A stretch of DNA of 64,000 bases from Pirellulaceae bacterium (GCA_019636385.1 JAHBXT010000002.1:868001-932000), one strand, 5' to 3'. Counted from the stretch's first letter, positions 18,716 through 29,052 are shown. Notes: generated by a model not told the origin, from the sequence alone. Made by a program: numbers and translations.

Positions 18716-19399
18716 ATGACTCGAGTAAGCCACGGTTTGTATTGCATCGTGAGTTTGTTGTACGTTGGCGCTGCTCGGGCCGACATTTTTGCGGTCAGCA
18801 CTACGATGACAGTAGTCACGCCGCCCGTTTCCGTAGTCGGCGAGGGAATACTGGAGAGTTCCACGACGATGTACATCATCGATGAGGGCATCTCGATTGT
18901 TCCTCCCGGCCCACCACTGTTCGTGAATGCTTTTGGACCTGGACCGCACGGTGGCAGTTTTCCACCATCGCTCATGTTGCCACCCGGCGCAATCTTTCAC
19001 AGCTACTTGGTGCATTTTGATCCGGCTCCCGGTATCGTTTCGCTCACTGGCAGTGTTACCTTTGACCCGGGAGAGACGATCCATGGCATCCAAACTTACT
19101 CGCCGTTGTTATATTCAACGGACGGCCCCTTTGGGAACGCATTGGTAACCTATCCCGGTGTGTTCATAGCAACGCGAGGCTTTGATACGCTACCGGCGCC
19201 GTCTGACATGGTCACTATTGCAGGCGACCTGAATTCGGCTACATTTTCACTCACCGCAGAATTGGGCATGGATCAAGCGAGGATATTCACGATCCCGGTG
19301 CCTGAAATTTCTTCGTGTGCAATGTTGGTCGTAGCAATGGGTTTAAGCAGCCTGAGACGCCGCAATCTGAATATACTGGCCGACTACGTGGTGACATGA
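18716..19399 (+). CDS. Secreted protein with a PEP-CTERM-like tail
   Basis: 228 residues from the ATG at 18716, which follows AGGAAC with a suitable spacer and opens a signal peptide (MTRVSHGLYCIVSLLYVGAARA). The body is beta-rich and Pro/Gly-rich with no recognised domain. Near the end it reads IPVPEISSCAMLVVAMG, then LSSLRRRN: a hydrophobic helix followed by arginines, as in PEP-CTERM tails. The motif is VPEI rather than VPEP and ten further residues follow the arginines, so sorting by an exosortase is likely but not certain. A very AT-rich tract (18600-18650) lies upstream and may hold the promoter. Function unknown. Confidence 0.65.
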   Translation: MTRVSHGLYCIVSLLYVGAARADIFAVSTTMTVVTPPVSVVGEGILESSTTMYIIDEGISIVPPGPPLFVNAFGPGPHGGSFPPSLMLPPGAIFHSYLVHFDPAPGIVSLTGSVTFDPGETIHGIQTYSPLLYSTDGPFGNALVTYPGVFIATRGFDTLPAPSDMVTIAGDLNSATFSLTAELGMDQARIFTIPVPEISSCAMLVVAMGLSSLRRRNLNILADYVVT

Positions 19400-19570
19400 C
19401 TTGTAGCAGGTTGAAGTCCCAGACATATTGGCAAGTTTTTTCGGTTATGTGTATGGATGCAACCGCTACGAGCACTCTCTTTGCCGCTGGCGACTGCTGC
19501 TTTGAAGCCGCTGGTCGCTCGGTGGCTTGCCCGACGTTTCCTACCCTCACTTCCTAGAGCCACATACATC

Positions 19571-22500
19571 ATGAGTATCTCAAAGCGTGCCTTCCGTTGG
19601 ATTTCAAAGCTTGCCGGGAGACAAGAAAGTCGCCGTGCGAGGCGCTCTGCCCGACGGATATTCCAGGCGGAGTTGTTGGAGGCTCGGCGGCTACTGAGTG
19701 TCAGTTTGCCGGAGCTGATCAGTATCAACGATCCAGGCACCGCTACGGCTGCGGGAAGTTTTGAATACACTTCGCAGAGTCTATCTGGCGACGGCAGATA
19801 TCAAGTGTTTTCAAGTTCGGCAGCAGATATCGTCGCTGGAGATTCCAATGGAACCTACGATGTGTTCCTACGCGACCTGCAGACCGGGGTTACAACCCTG
19901 GTTAGCCGAGCGGCTGGAGGAACGGCAGCGAACAACGCTTCGCAAACTGCCGTGATTAGTGCGGACGGTGCCTACGTTGCTTTCCAAAGCTACGCCACAG
20001 ATCTCGATGTGACTGGGCTCAATTCCACAAGTGGATACGGTCAGATCTACCGCTGGCAGCGTAGTACCGGGGAAATCACGCTGATCTCGCCCAATGCGGA
20101 TGGTACCGATGGAGCCAATAATTATTCTTACGAAGCTTCGATCAATGAAAACGGAACGAAAATTGTCTATCGCACTTATTCTAGCGATTTGGTTGCTGGT
20201 GTGCTGGACACAAATGGCCAGACCGATGTCTATCTTCGTGATTTGACTGGCACACCAAGTACTATCTTGGTCAGTCGATCAGCGGCCGATCCATTGCAAA
20301 CCGCTGATGGAGGGTCTGATTCGCAGAGGATCAGCAGAGATGGCAGCACTGTGGTGTTCCGCACCTGGGCGCCAGACATTGAAATGGGCGTTACGGACGT
20401 CAATGGAACGAATTGGGATTTGGTTGCCTTTGACGTCTCGTCGCAAACCAATCGCTATATTTCTGTCCAGTCCACTGCTCCCAGCAGCGGTAATGCGGGA
20501 TCTACGCGAACCGAGCAGAGTCTTTCGGACGATGGTCGGTACGAAGTATTCGCCAGTGATGCCAGCGACTTGGTCGAAGGCGATACCAACGGCAGCTCCG
20601 ATGTGTTCTTGCGTGACTTGCAGACGGGAACTACCACGCTGATTAGTCGCGCAGTCGGTGGCGGCTCGGCTAACTATAGCTCGCATCACGCCGTAATCAG
20701 CGGTGATGGAAACTATGTGGCCTTCTACAGCCATGCCACGAATCTGGATGTCACTGGCATTAACTCAACCAGCGGCTACAGCCAAATATACCGCTGGCAT
20801 CGCGGTTCCGGACAGATCGAGTTGATTTCCGTTAACAGCTCGGATACCGATGGAGGCAACTACTATTCGTATAACCCTACAATTAGCGGTGATGGCCAGC
20901 GAATAGCTTACCAGTCTATAGCTCAGGACCTAATAGCAGGCTTGGTTGACGCCAATGGATATAACTATGACGTTTATTTGCGTGATCTAACCGGTGCGCC
21001 GACCACAATTTTGGTCAGTCGTTCATCAGCCAGTCCTCTACAGACGGCTAATCACTACTCGGATTCCCAGCGAATAAGTCGTGATGGAAGTCGGGTAGTT
21101 TACAAAACCGGTGCCACCGACATTGAATTGGCGGTAACGGATATTAATCGTAATGGATTAGATCTTGTATCCTTTGAAGTAGCCACGTTGACGAACCAAT
21201 ATGTTTCGGTGGAGAGTACCGCGCCGAGCAGCGGAAATTCTGGATCATCACGAACCGAGCAGAGCCTGTCGGACGATGGGCGCTACGAAGTGTTTGCTAG
21301 TGATGCCAGCGACTTGGTCGATGGCGATACAAACGGAACTACCGACGTGTTCTTGCGTGACTTGCAGACGGGAACTATCACGCTGATTAGTCGCGCCTCA
21401 GGTGGCGGCTCGGCCAACAACAGCTCGTATTACGCCGTAATCAGCGGTGATGGAAATTATGTGGCGTTCTACAGCCATGCTACGGATCTGGATGTCACCG
21501 GAACTATCTCAACCAGCGGCTACAGCCAGATATACCGTTGGCAGCGCAGCTCGGAACAGCTTGAATTGATTTCGGTCAATAGCTCAGACTCAGATGGTGG
21601 TAACTACTATTCGTATTATCCAGCTATCAGCGGTGATGGCCAGCGGATTGCCTACCAGTCACTCGCTCAGGATCTGATCACAGGCTTGGTCGATGCCAAT
21701 GGTTATGCCTACGATATCTATGTGCGTGACCTGACCGGTGTGCCGACCACCACCCTGGTTAGCCGCTCATCCGTGGATCCACTCCAAACCGGCGATTACG
21801 GTTCTATTAACCAAAAAATCAGCTACGACGGCTCGACCGTAGTGTTCTTGAGTTCTGCCTCAGACTTGGTTTCCGGAGTCGCAGATGGAAACGGAACCGG
21901 CTACGATTTGTTTGCTTACGACATCGCATCAGGAACAATGACGGCTGTCAACTTGATTCCAGACGGCACAGCAACTGGCAACTATTCAGTCGATACGGCT
22001 TTCAGCCTTTCAGATGATGGTCAAGTAATCGCCTTTTCAAGCTACGCCACTGATGTGCATCCAGTAAAAACCGACGGATATTCGGACGTGTTTGTCAGGG
22101 ATCTGAGTGTGCCTTTTACCGGTGTCGAACTGATCAGTGTAAACAATTTTGGGGACGAAGCGGATTGGACCGCTAACCGTCCGCAGCTGGATGCCAGCGG
22201 AAATTTTGTCGCATTTGAGAGCTATGCCAGCAACCTGGACCCCTTGCCATCCTCGTGGATTAACAATGTGTACATACGAGATCGAGGTGCCTCGACAACA
22301 CAGTTGATTAGCGTCAACAGTAGCGGAACGGCAGGAGGTGATTATCACGTAACCGAGGTCAGGTTGAGTCGCAATGGAGCGATGGTAGCTTTCGTCAGCC
22401 AAGCGTCCGATCTTGATGGCTCAGTATCAGATACTAACGGTTCGCTTGACATCTTCGTCAGGGATTGGCAGTCGATTAGTCCCACCACTCGCTTGGTCAG

Positions 22501-25500
22501 TCGCGACGCTGCTGGCTTAGACAGTGCCAACTTCCCCTCATGGCAGCCTGCAGTCAGCCAGGATGGATCTGTAGTGACCTTCACGAGCCAAGCTACGAAT
22601 TTGGTTTCGACTAGTTTTGATGCCAATGGAACAGCAAACGATGTTTTTGCATACGACGGTAGTGCCGTGGAATTGGTTAGCGCTAAGGGGCCCGGATATT
22701 TTACCGGCCAGTACAGCGTAGATGCTGATTTTGATATCAGCGATACCGGCAGGTATGTTGCATTTTCCAGTTCGTCCACAGGAATGAGTGACGGGGAACC
22801 GGGAAACGGCTATTGGCAGGTATATATCAGAGATGTCATTACATCAACTACAGAGCTGATTAGCCAATCGCTAATGGGAGGCGTCGGCGAGGGATACTCA
22901 TATGCTCCCAGCATCAGTGGTGATGGACGATACGTGGCATTTCAAAGTTCGGCTCAACTGGATGCAATTGACGTCAATGGATGGTGGCATTATGACGTCT
23001 ATGTCCGCGATCGAAATCTGCTCTCCATGCATTTGATCAGCATCAATGCAACAGGAACCAATTCCGGCGACAACTCGTCAGACAATCCACGTATCAGCCG
23101 TGACGGCTCTAAAGTCGCATTTCACAGTCTTGCGACCGATTTGGATGGTGCCGCTATGGACGGCAACGGTGCCTATGATGTCTTCGTTCGCAATTGGCAA
23201 GCGTTCAGTCCATCGACTCGTTTGGTGAGTCTCAGTGCAGTGAGTGCCGATAGTGCTAACGCAGAATCTCGCAATCCAGCGCTTAGTGAAAACGGTGCGG
23301 TCGTGACATTTTGGAGTCAGGCGACGAATTTAGTTTCGACTAGCTTTGATGCCAATGGCACCGCCTGGGATGTATTCGCTTACGATGGGAGTGCGGTTGA
23401 ATTAGTTACGATCAAGGGTACCGGGAGATTTACTGGTCAGACTGGTGTGGATTCCGTGTTTGATATCAGCGATACCGGCAGGTACGTAGCATTTTCTAGC
23501 TCATCCAATGGATTGAGCGATGGAGTCACCGGCAACGGTTATTGGCAGGTATACGTCAGAGATGTCACTACATCGTCTACTGAACTGATCAGCGAATCAT
23601 TGCTGGGAGGAGTCGGAGAAAATTACTCAAACATGCCGAGCATCAGTGGTGATGGACGCTATGTGGCGTTTCAAAGTTTTGCTCAACTGGACCCAGTCGA
23701 TGATCTTTGGTGGAACAGCGATATTTTTGTTCGCGACAGAAATCTATCGACAACTCATTTGATCAGCGTCAACGCAGCGGGAACGAGTTCCGGGGATAAC
23801 TACTCGCAATCGCCTCGCATTAGCCGCGACGGTTCAACGGTTGTTTTTCAGAGCAATTCCGGCGACCTAGACGCCAATGTCGCCGACACCAATCAGTTAG
23901 ACGTTTTCATCCGCAAATGGAACGCGCCAGCGCCCGTGACTGATTTACTTAGTAGAAATTCGTCCGGGACATCAAGTTCCAACAGCGATTCTTACTCCCC
24001 GATCATCAGTGAAAACGGAGCAACCGCTGTCTTCTACAGCTATGGCACTGACCTGACCACTGTGGGTGATAGTAATGGATACCCAGACATCTTTGCCGTT
24101 AAGTTGGCTTCAATTGCCGTCAGCCCAGCCAGCGCAGTCAAACCAGAAGGAGATGCTGGCATCCAGGGTTATACGTTTACAGTTCAGAGAAGCTGGTTCA
24201 CGGGCAGTGCCTTCACTGTTGACTGGTCCGTTTCCGGAATTGGCCCCAACCCTGCGGATGCAGCGGATTTTGGTGGCACACTGCCAAGCGGCCAGCTTTC
24301 TTTTGGTATTCATGAAACATCCAAGACAATTACGGTAAATGTCAGCGGTGAGTCGCTGGTAGAACTTGATGAGCATTTCCGCGTCACCCTGGTTGACTCG
24401 ACCAACAATTCGCAAATCGTCGTAGCCACCGCAGATGGCGTGATTGAGAATGACGACCACGCGATAATCGATATCAGTCACGTGACGCTGGCTGAGGGCT
24501 CTGGTGTGGGCACGACCGCGTTTGTCTTTAACGTAACAATTAGCAATCCTGTCGATGTGGGTGTTAGCCTATCGGCAAGTACGCAGAATGTGACTGCGGT
24601 AGCCCCTGGGGATTATGCGGCAGTGGTTTCCGCCCCCATCAGCTTCTCAGCAGGCAGCACGACCACTCAACAAGTGACGGTTCAGGTTAATCGAGATAAC
24701 CTGGTAGAACTGGACGAAGTGTTTAATGTACTGCTGAGTGGACTATCGGCTGGTGGCCTTAGCGTCTCGTTGGGTACTTCGACCGGCGTGGGCACCATTG
24801 AAAATGATGACAGTGCCACTATCAATATCAGCAGCGTCACGCTGGCCGAAGGCTCAGGTGTCGGTACGACCGCCTTTGTCTTTAATGTGACGATCACCAA
24901 CCCCGTCGATGTACCTGTAAGCCTACAAGCCAACACTCAAAACGTTACCGCCACCGCACCCAGTGACTTTACAGCGCTGGTTGCAGCGCCAGTTGTCTTC
25001 GGTGCCAGCAGTACCACCACCCAACAGGTGACCGTGCAGGTCAGTCGAGATAATCTGGTAGAACTGGACGAAGTGTTTAATGTGCTGCTGAGTGGACTAT
25101 CGGCCGCTGGTCGCAACGTGTCGCTAGGAACGTCGAGCGGTGTGGGCACGATACAGAATGATGACAGTGCCACTATCAACATCAGCAGCGTCACGCTGGC
25201 CGAAGGCTCTGGTGTCGGTACGACTGCGTTTGTGTTTGATGTAACCATTAGTAATCCTGTCGATGTAGGTGTTAGCTTAGCGGCAAATACGCAGAATGTG
25301 ACTGCGGTAGCCCCTGGGGATTATACGGCAGTGGTTTCCGCCCCCATCAGCTTTTCGGCCAGCAGCACCACGACTCAGCAGGTCACGGTCCAGGTCAATC
25401 GAGATAACCTAGTAGAACTGAACGAGACATTCAATGTACTGCTGAGCAGCCTGTCGGCTTCGGGCCGCAGCGTATCGTTGGGAACATCGACCGGCGTGGG

Positions 25501-27577
25501 CACAATTCAAAATGATGACAGTGCTACTATCAACATCAGCAGCGTCACGCTGGCCGAAGGCTCTGGTGTCGGTACGACTGCGTTTGTGTTTGATGTAACC
25601 ATTAGCAATCCTGTCGATGTAGGTGTTAGCCTGTCGGCAAATACGCAGAATGTAACTGCGGTAGCCCCTGGGGATTATACGGCAGTGGCTTCCGCCCCCA
25701 TCAGCTTTTCGGCTAACAGCACCACGACTCAGCAGGTCACGGTCCTGGTGAATCGAGATAACCTAGTGGAGTTGGATGAGACATTCAATGTATTGCTGAG
25801 CAGCCTGTCGGCTTCGGGCCGCAGCGTATCGTTGGGAACGTCGACCGGCGTGGGCACGATTCAAAATGATGACAGTGCTACTATCAACATCAGCAGCGTC
25901 ACGCTGGCCGAAGGCTCTGGTGTCGGTACGACCGCCTTTGTCTTTAATGTGACGATCACCAACCCAGTCGATGTATCTGTGAGCCTGCAAGCCAACACTC
26001 AAAACGGTACCGCCACTGCCCCAAGTGATTTTACAGCGGTGGTTGCAACACCAGTTGTCTTCGGTGCCAGCAGCACCACCACCCAACAGGTGACCGTGCA
26101 GGTCAATCGAGATAACCTAGTAGAACTGGATGAAGTGTTTAATATACTGCTGAGCGGATTATCGTCCGGTGGTCGCAATGTTTCGCTGGGAACGTCGACC
26201 GGTGTGGGCACGATACAGAATGATGACAGTGCCACTATCAACATCAACAGCGTCACGCTGGCTGAGGGTTCAGGGGGGGGTACGACTGCGTTTGTGTTTG
26301 ATGTAACGATCACCAGTCCAGTGGATGTATCTGTGAGTCTCCAGGCCAACTCACAGAACGGAACAGCCACAGCACCGAGTGATTTTACAGCACTGGTCGC
26401 AGTTCCGGTTGTATTTGCTGCTAGCAGCACGACGACCCAACAGGTAACAGTGTTGGTTAATCGAGATAACCAATATGAATCGACCGAAGCATTCCAAGTC
26501 CTGCTCAGCAGTCTATCGGCGTCGGGCCGTAACGTATCGCTGGGCACCTCGACTGGTACCGGTACTATTGTCAATGACGATTTTTCCTCGATCACTAGTC
26601 GTTTCATCTACCACAGCGGTTTCACGGGAGCAGGCTCGCCTATCGACACAGTTAAGGTTGTGGCATTGGAGGGGGCTGTAGCGCAAGAATTGGGCTACAA
26701 CAACATCATTAACTCGTCACGGGGTCTGAATGGACTGGCGTTTGACATCAGCGGTTTGCCCGGAACGGTTACCGCATCGGATTTTGTGTTTCAGATGAGT
26801 CCGACTGGCGCGTATAACGTTGGCTTAAATCCGCCTGCGGGCTGGGCGACCGCGCCAGCACCATCTTCAGTCACGGTTACGCCCGGTTCGCCTGATCGAG
26901 TATTGGTCCAGTGGCCCAACAACGCCATTGCAAATCGCTGGCTGCGGGTCACGGTGCTGGCCAATTCGAATACCGGACTGCAAGTGCCGCAAGTCTACTA
27001 TGCCGGGCACCTGCTTGGTGAAACAACCGGTCCGTCTCTTGGATACTTTACGGTATCATTTGCCGACATTACTCCCATTCGCGACAATGTGTCGCTGATC
27101 GTCGGTGCTGGCAGCATCCACGACATCGACAAGAACGGTACCATCGCCTTCGCCGACATCACCGCCATGCGGTCTAATATATCGGCGCAACTGCCAGTGA
27201 TTACCATCCAGTCGCCCGGTGGCGGTGGCCACAATGGCGAAGGCGAATCCTGGGGCCCTGCAACGAGTGCCAGTGAGGCCAGTGCCAACGGGACTCAATC
27301 GCTGGATTTCGCAGCGCCACTGTTGGAGCCAGCGCCACTGTTGGAGCCACTGTCATCCCCCACAAACAATCTGCGATCAATATTGCTAACTGAAAGTGAA
27401 GCGGCGGATGTGACTTCAAAATTGAGGACGACTACGTTGGCTAGTACCAAAGTGTCGGACAGATACTCGGCAGACGTTGACGAAGTGTATGCGAGTATTG
27501 CCAATTCCTCCAATGATCGTGACTTGGCTACCATCGACGCAGCTTTGGAATTGCTGTCCAGCGAGAAACTGTTGTAG
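19571..27577 (+). CDS. Giant secreted repeat protein: TolB-like propeller repeats, seven Calx-beta domains, dockerin-like end
   Basis: 2668 residues from the ATG at 19571 (an earlier in-frame ATG is at 19457). Residues 36-43 read LEARRLLS, matching the LEPR-XLL-type N-terminal motif of large planctomycete extracellular proteins. Residues ~45-1510 are many 40-70-residue units of the type 'SGDGRYVAFxSxATDL ... D(V/I)(F/Y)xRDLxTG', i.e. TolB/WD40-like blades. Residues ~1513-1635 form a divergent Calx-beta domain, followed by six near-identical 118-residue Calx-beta domains (VTLAEGSG ... LVELDEVFNVLL ... GTIxNDD). Near residue 2490-2540, two DxNxDG-like loops (IDKNGTIAFADITAMR) resemble a dockerin repeat. 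Calx-beta domains bind Ca2+ and are common in adhesins. Likely a surface adhesin or matrix protein; function inferred only. Confidence 0.85.
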   Translation: MSISKRAFRWISKLAGRQESRRARRSARRIFQAELLEARRLLSVSLPELISINDPGTATAAGSFEYTSQSLSGDGRYQVFSSSAADIVAGDSNGTYDVFLRDLQTGVTTLVSRAAGGTAANNASQTAVISADGAYVAFQSYATDLDVTGLNSTSGYGQIYRWQRSTGEITLISPNADGTDGANNYSYEASINENGTKIVYRTYSSDLVAGVLDTNGQTDVYLRDLTGTPSTILVSRSAADPLQTADGGSDSQRISRDGSTVVFRTWAPDIEMGVTDVNGTNWDLVAFDVSSQTNRYISVQSTAPSSGNAGSTRTEQSLSDDGRYEVFASDASDLVEGDTNGSSDVFLRDLQTGTTTLISRAVGGGSANYSSHHAVISGDGNYVAFYSHATNLDVTGINSTSGYSQIYRWHRGSGQIELISVNSSDTDGGNYYSYNPTISGDGQRIAYQSIAQDLIAGLVDANGYNYDVYLRDLTGAPTTILVSRSSASPLQTANHYSDSQRISRDGSRVVYKTGATDIELAVTDINRNGLDLVSFEVATLTNQYVSVESTAPSSGNSGSSRTEQSLSDDGRYEVFASDASDLVDGDTNGTTDVFLRDLQTGTITLISRASGGGSANNSSYYAVISGDGNYVAFYSHATDLDVTGTISTSGYSQIYRWQRSSEQLELISVNSSDSDGGNYYSYYPAISGDGQRIAYQSLAQDLITGLVDANGYAYDIYVRDLTGVPTTTLVSRSSVDPLQTGDYGSINQKISYDGSTVVFLSSASDLVSGVADGNGTGYDLFAYDIASGTMTAVNLIPDGTATGNYSVDTAFSLSDDGQVIAFSSYATDVHPVKTDGYSDVFVRDLSVPFTGVELISVNNFGDEADWTANRPQLDASGNFVAFESYASNLDPLPSSWINNVYIRDRGASTTQLISVNSSGTAGGDYHVTEVRLSRNGAMVAFVSQASDLDGSVSDTNGSLDIFVRDWQSISPTTRLVSRDAAGLDSANFPSWQPAVSQDGSVVTFTSQATNLVSTSFDANGTANDVFAYDGSAVELVSAKGPGYFTGQYSVDADFDISDTGRYVAFSSSSTGMSDGEPGNGYWQVYIRDVITSTTELISQSLMGGVGEGYSYAPSISGDGRYVAFQSSAQLDAIDVNGWWHYDVYVRDRNLLSMHLISINATGTNSGDNSSDNPRISRDGSKVAFHSLATDLDGAAMDGNGAYDVFVRNWQAFSPSTRLVSLSAVSADSANAESRNPALSENGAVVTFWSQATNLVSTSFDANGTAWDVFAYDGSAVELVTIKGTGRFTGQTGVDSVFDISDTGRYVAFSSSSNGLSDGVTGNGYWQVYVRDVTTSSTELISESLLGGVGENYSNMPSISGDGRYVAFQSFAQLDPVDDLWWNSDIFVRDRNLSTTHLISVNAAGTSSGDNYSQSPRISRDGSTVVFQSNSGDLDANVADTNQLDVFIRKWNAPAPVTDLLSRNSSGTSSSNSDSYSPIISENGATAVFYSYGTDLTTVGDSNGYPDIFAVKLASIAVSPASAVKPEGDAGIQGYTFTVQRSWFTGSAFTVDWSVSGIGPNPADAADFGGTLPSGQLSFGIHETSKTITVNVSGESLVELDEHFRVTLVDSTNNSQIVVATADGVIENDDHAIIDISHVTLAEGSGVGTTAFVFNVTISNPVDVGVSLSASTQNVTAVAPGDYAAVVSAPISFSAGSTTTQQVTVQVNRDNLVELDEVFNVLLSGLSAGGLSVSLGTSTGVGTIENDDSATINISSVTLAEGSGVGTTAFVFNVTITNPVDVPVSLQANTQNVTATAPSDFTALVAAPVVFGASSTTTQQVTVQVSRDNLVELDEVFNVLLSGLSAAGRNVSLGTSSGVGTIQNDDSATINISSVTLAEGSGVGTTAFVFDVTISNPVDVGVSLAANTQNVTAVAPGDYTAVVSAPISFSASSTTTQQVTVQVNRDNLVELNETFNVLLSSLSASGRSVSLGTSTGVGTIQNDDSATINISSVTLAEGSGVGTTAFVFDVTISNPVDVGVSLSANTQNVTAVAPGDYTAVASAPISFSANSTTTQQVTVLVNRDNLVELDETFNVLLSSLSASGRSVSLGTSTGVGTIQNDDSATINISSVTLAEGSGVGTTAFVFNVTITNPVDVSVSLQANTQNGTATAPSDFTAVVATPVVFGASSTTTQQVTVQVNRDNLVELDEVFNILLSGLSSGGRNVSLGTSTGVGTIQNDDSATININSVTLAEGSGGGTTAFVFDVTITSPVDVSVSLQANSQNGTATAPSDFTALVAVPVVFAASSTTTQQVTVLVNRDNQYESTEAFQVLLSSLSASGRNVSLGTSTGTGTIVNDDFSSITSRFIYHSGFTGAGSPIDTVKVVALEGAVAQELGYNNIINSSRGLNGLAFDISGLPGTVTASDFVFQMSPTGAYNVGLNPPAGWATAPAPSSVTVTPGSPDRVLVQWPNNAIANRWLRVTVLANSNTGLQVPQVYYAGHLLGETTGPSLGYFTVSFADITPIRDNVSLIVGAGSIHDIDKNGTIAFADITAMRSNISAQLPVITIQSPGGGGHNGEGESWGPATSASEASANGTQSLDFAAPLLEPAPLLEPLSSPTNNLRSILLTESEAADVTSKLRTTTLASTKVSDRYSADVDEVYASIANSSNDRDLATIDAALELLSSEKLL
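19770..21990 (+). repeat. Long-period repeat (741-744 bp) inside the giant gene
   Basis: Corresponding positions of a shared CAGAGTCT-like site fall at 19775, 20516 and 21259, giving periods of 741 and about 744 bases (247-248 codons). The second and third units share long nearly identical stretches (for example ASDASDLV and DLQTGTxTLISRA at protein level). Each unit encodes about four propeller blades, so duplication occurred at supermodule scale. Confidence 0.7.
24470..26580 (+). repeat. Six tandem 354-bp Calx-beta repeats
   Basis: The anchor ACGCTG of the VTLAEGSG codons occurs at 24485, 24839, 25193, 25547, 25901 and 26255: an exact 354-base (118-codon) period five times in a row, with no length change. 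Neighbouring units differ by scattered substitutions only, which indicates recent duplication or ongoing homogenisation. The last unit is the most divergent at its 3' end. Confidence 0.9.
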
Positions 27578-27606
27578 CGGTAGGAGACTTGTGATGGCAG
27601 ATTGAC

Positions 27607-27630
27607 CAGGAGCTGTCAAATCAGCTCCTG
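27607..27630. terminator. Perfect 9-bp hairpin between convergent genes
   Basis: CAGGAGCTG at 27607-27615 pairs with CAGCTCCTG at 27622-27630 across a 6-base loop. It sits in the 38-base convergent gap and covers the DUF1501 stop codon. It has no long T tract on either strand, so it may only slow polymerase or protect 3' ends of both transcripts. Confidence 0.45.
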
Positions 27631-29052
27631 AATCGGACGCCCCCGATCCACGATAGGAGTGGGGCGGCCGTTAAAGTCTTCGAGGAAGACTTTGGATGAA
27701 TCAATGCCCAGATGATGATATAACGTTGCCAGAAAATCGCCTGGGCCGCAGCGGCGTTCGATGGCGTCTTCGCCCAGCCGGTCTGTGGCACCGACAACTT
27801 GACCAACGCGAATACCTCCGCCTGCCCAAACGTTCGAAAAGCCTCGCACCCAGTGATCGCGGCCGGGTTGCTTCGTTCCGGCCGGTGCGCTTCCGTCGCC
27901 AGCTCCTGTACTGGCATCATAGGAAATGCGTGGAGTCCGACCAAATTCGCCGGTCACCACGACTAATATATTTTCATCTAAGCCCCGCTGGTAGATATCT
28001 TCAATCAGCGCCGTCACGGCTTGGTCGTAAACTTCAGCCCGGAAGCGGAGCGCCTCAAAGACGTTGTGATTGACAGCATGATCATCCCAATTGTGGACAC
28101 GCCCACACAACTTGCCACTCAGGCTAGTGGTAATAATGTCAACTCCCGCTTCCGCCAACCGTCGCGCCATCAGCAGTTGCTGCCCCCAACTATTGCGACC
28201 ATAGCGATCGCGAGTCGCATCATCTTCCATCGTCAGATCGAACGCCCGCTTCGTTTGAGCATCGGTCAATAGCGACAGAGCCTGAGACTCAAATTGGTCG
28301 AGTGCTCCGAGTTCTCCGCTGCGGTCAAAGGCCCTGTCGAGTGTATCGAGTTGCTGCCGCAGACTAACGCGACGCTGGATGCGGCCAACTTCACTAGCGT
28401 CTGATAAGCCGATGTTGGGTACGACGAAACTCGGCGCGCTAGGATCGCCAGTAATGCTAAATGGCGAATAGGCATCGCCCAAATAGGCCGGTCCGTTGTA
28501 TTCGGTGGGCGGATTGATGCCTACGTAGCCTGGCAACGATCGCTCTGCGCCTGCCTTGCGGCTGAGCAAGTAATGCGATACCGACATCCAATCAGGATAC
28601 TTTGGTGCCGGCTTGTCGCGCGTATCAGGGTCTCCCGATAGCAACTGCATCGATCCGGCAGGATGGCCGGGAGCGTATTGATACATCGACCGTAGAACTA
28701 CCATTTTGTCGGCAATTGCAGCTTGGCGTGGTATCAATTCGGTGAATTGATATCCAGGCAATTTGGTGGCGATCTGCCCAAAGGGTCCCCGATATTCACT
28801 ACTTGCGTTGGGCTTGGGGTCATAGGTGTCGATGTGTGAACAACCGCCCGGCTGCCAAACCATGATGATCGACTTGCCAGATCGACTGCTGTTTGATTGA
28901 CTGGTGGCGGATTGACCGTCCATGGCCCGCAGTCTCAGCAATCCCGGCAGCGACAGTCCACCGGCGCCCGCGAGACCGAACTGCATAAAGCAGCGACGAT
29001 TGGGCAATCGTTGTGCTAGCGGCCCTGGACAACAGCGAGGTGGCTGGGTCAT
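27616..29052 (-). CDS. DUF1501 family secreted protein
   Basis: 478 residues. The N-terminus has a twin-arginine-like signal (LPNRRCFMQFGLAGAGGLSLPGLL), normal for DUF1501. The core motifs IIMVWQPGGCSHIDTYDPKP, GEFGRTPRIS and GRDHWVRGFSN fit this family, which is distantly related to sulfatase/alkaline-phosphatase-fold hydrolases and very common in planctomycetes. The family's reaction is not established. The start codon overlaps the end of the upstream pre-peptidase-like gene by 4 bases (ATGA), so these two are translationally coupled in the DUF1549-PPC-DUF1501 operon. Confidence 0.9.
   Translation of the reverse strand: MTQPPRCCPGPLAQRLPNRRCFMQFGLAGAGGLSLPGLLRLRAMDGQSATSQSNSSRSGKSIIMVWQPGGCSHIDTYDPKPNASSEYRGPFGQIATKLPGYQFTELIPRQAAIADKMVVLRSMYQYAPGHPAGSMQLLSGDPDTRDKPAPKYPDWMSVSHYLLSRKAGAERSLPGYVGINPPTEYNGPAYLGDAYSPFSITGDPSAPSFVVPNIGLSDASEVGRIQRRVSLRQQLDTLDRAFDRSGELGALDQFESQALSLLTDAQTKRAFDLTMEDDATRDRYGRNSWGQQLLMARRLAEAGVDIITTSLSGKLCGRVHNWDDHAVNHNVFEALRFRAEVYDQAVTALIEDIYQRGLDENILVVVTGEFGRTPRISYDASTGAGDGSAPAGTKQPGRDHWVRGFSNVWAGGGIRVGQVVGATDRLGEDAIERRCGPGDFLATLYHHLGIDSSKVFLEDFNGRPTPIVDRGRPIQELI

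Noticed and set aside
24470..26580. Possible CRISPR or satellite array
   Set aside because: The periodic sequence is a coding repeat of 118 codons with no spacers.
25999..26607. 202-codon minus-strand frame and similar ones at 24682 and 24937
   Set aside because: They recur with the 354-base Calx-beta repeat and mirror its codons; the plus frame is clearly the real one.
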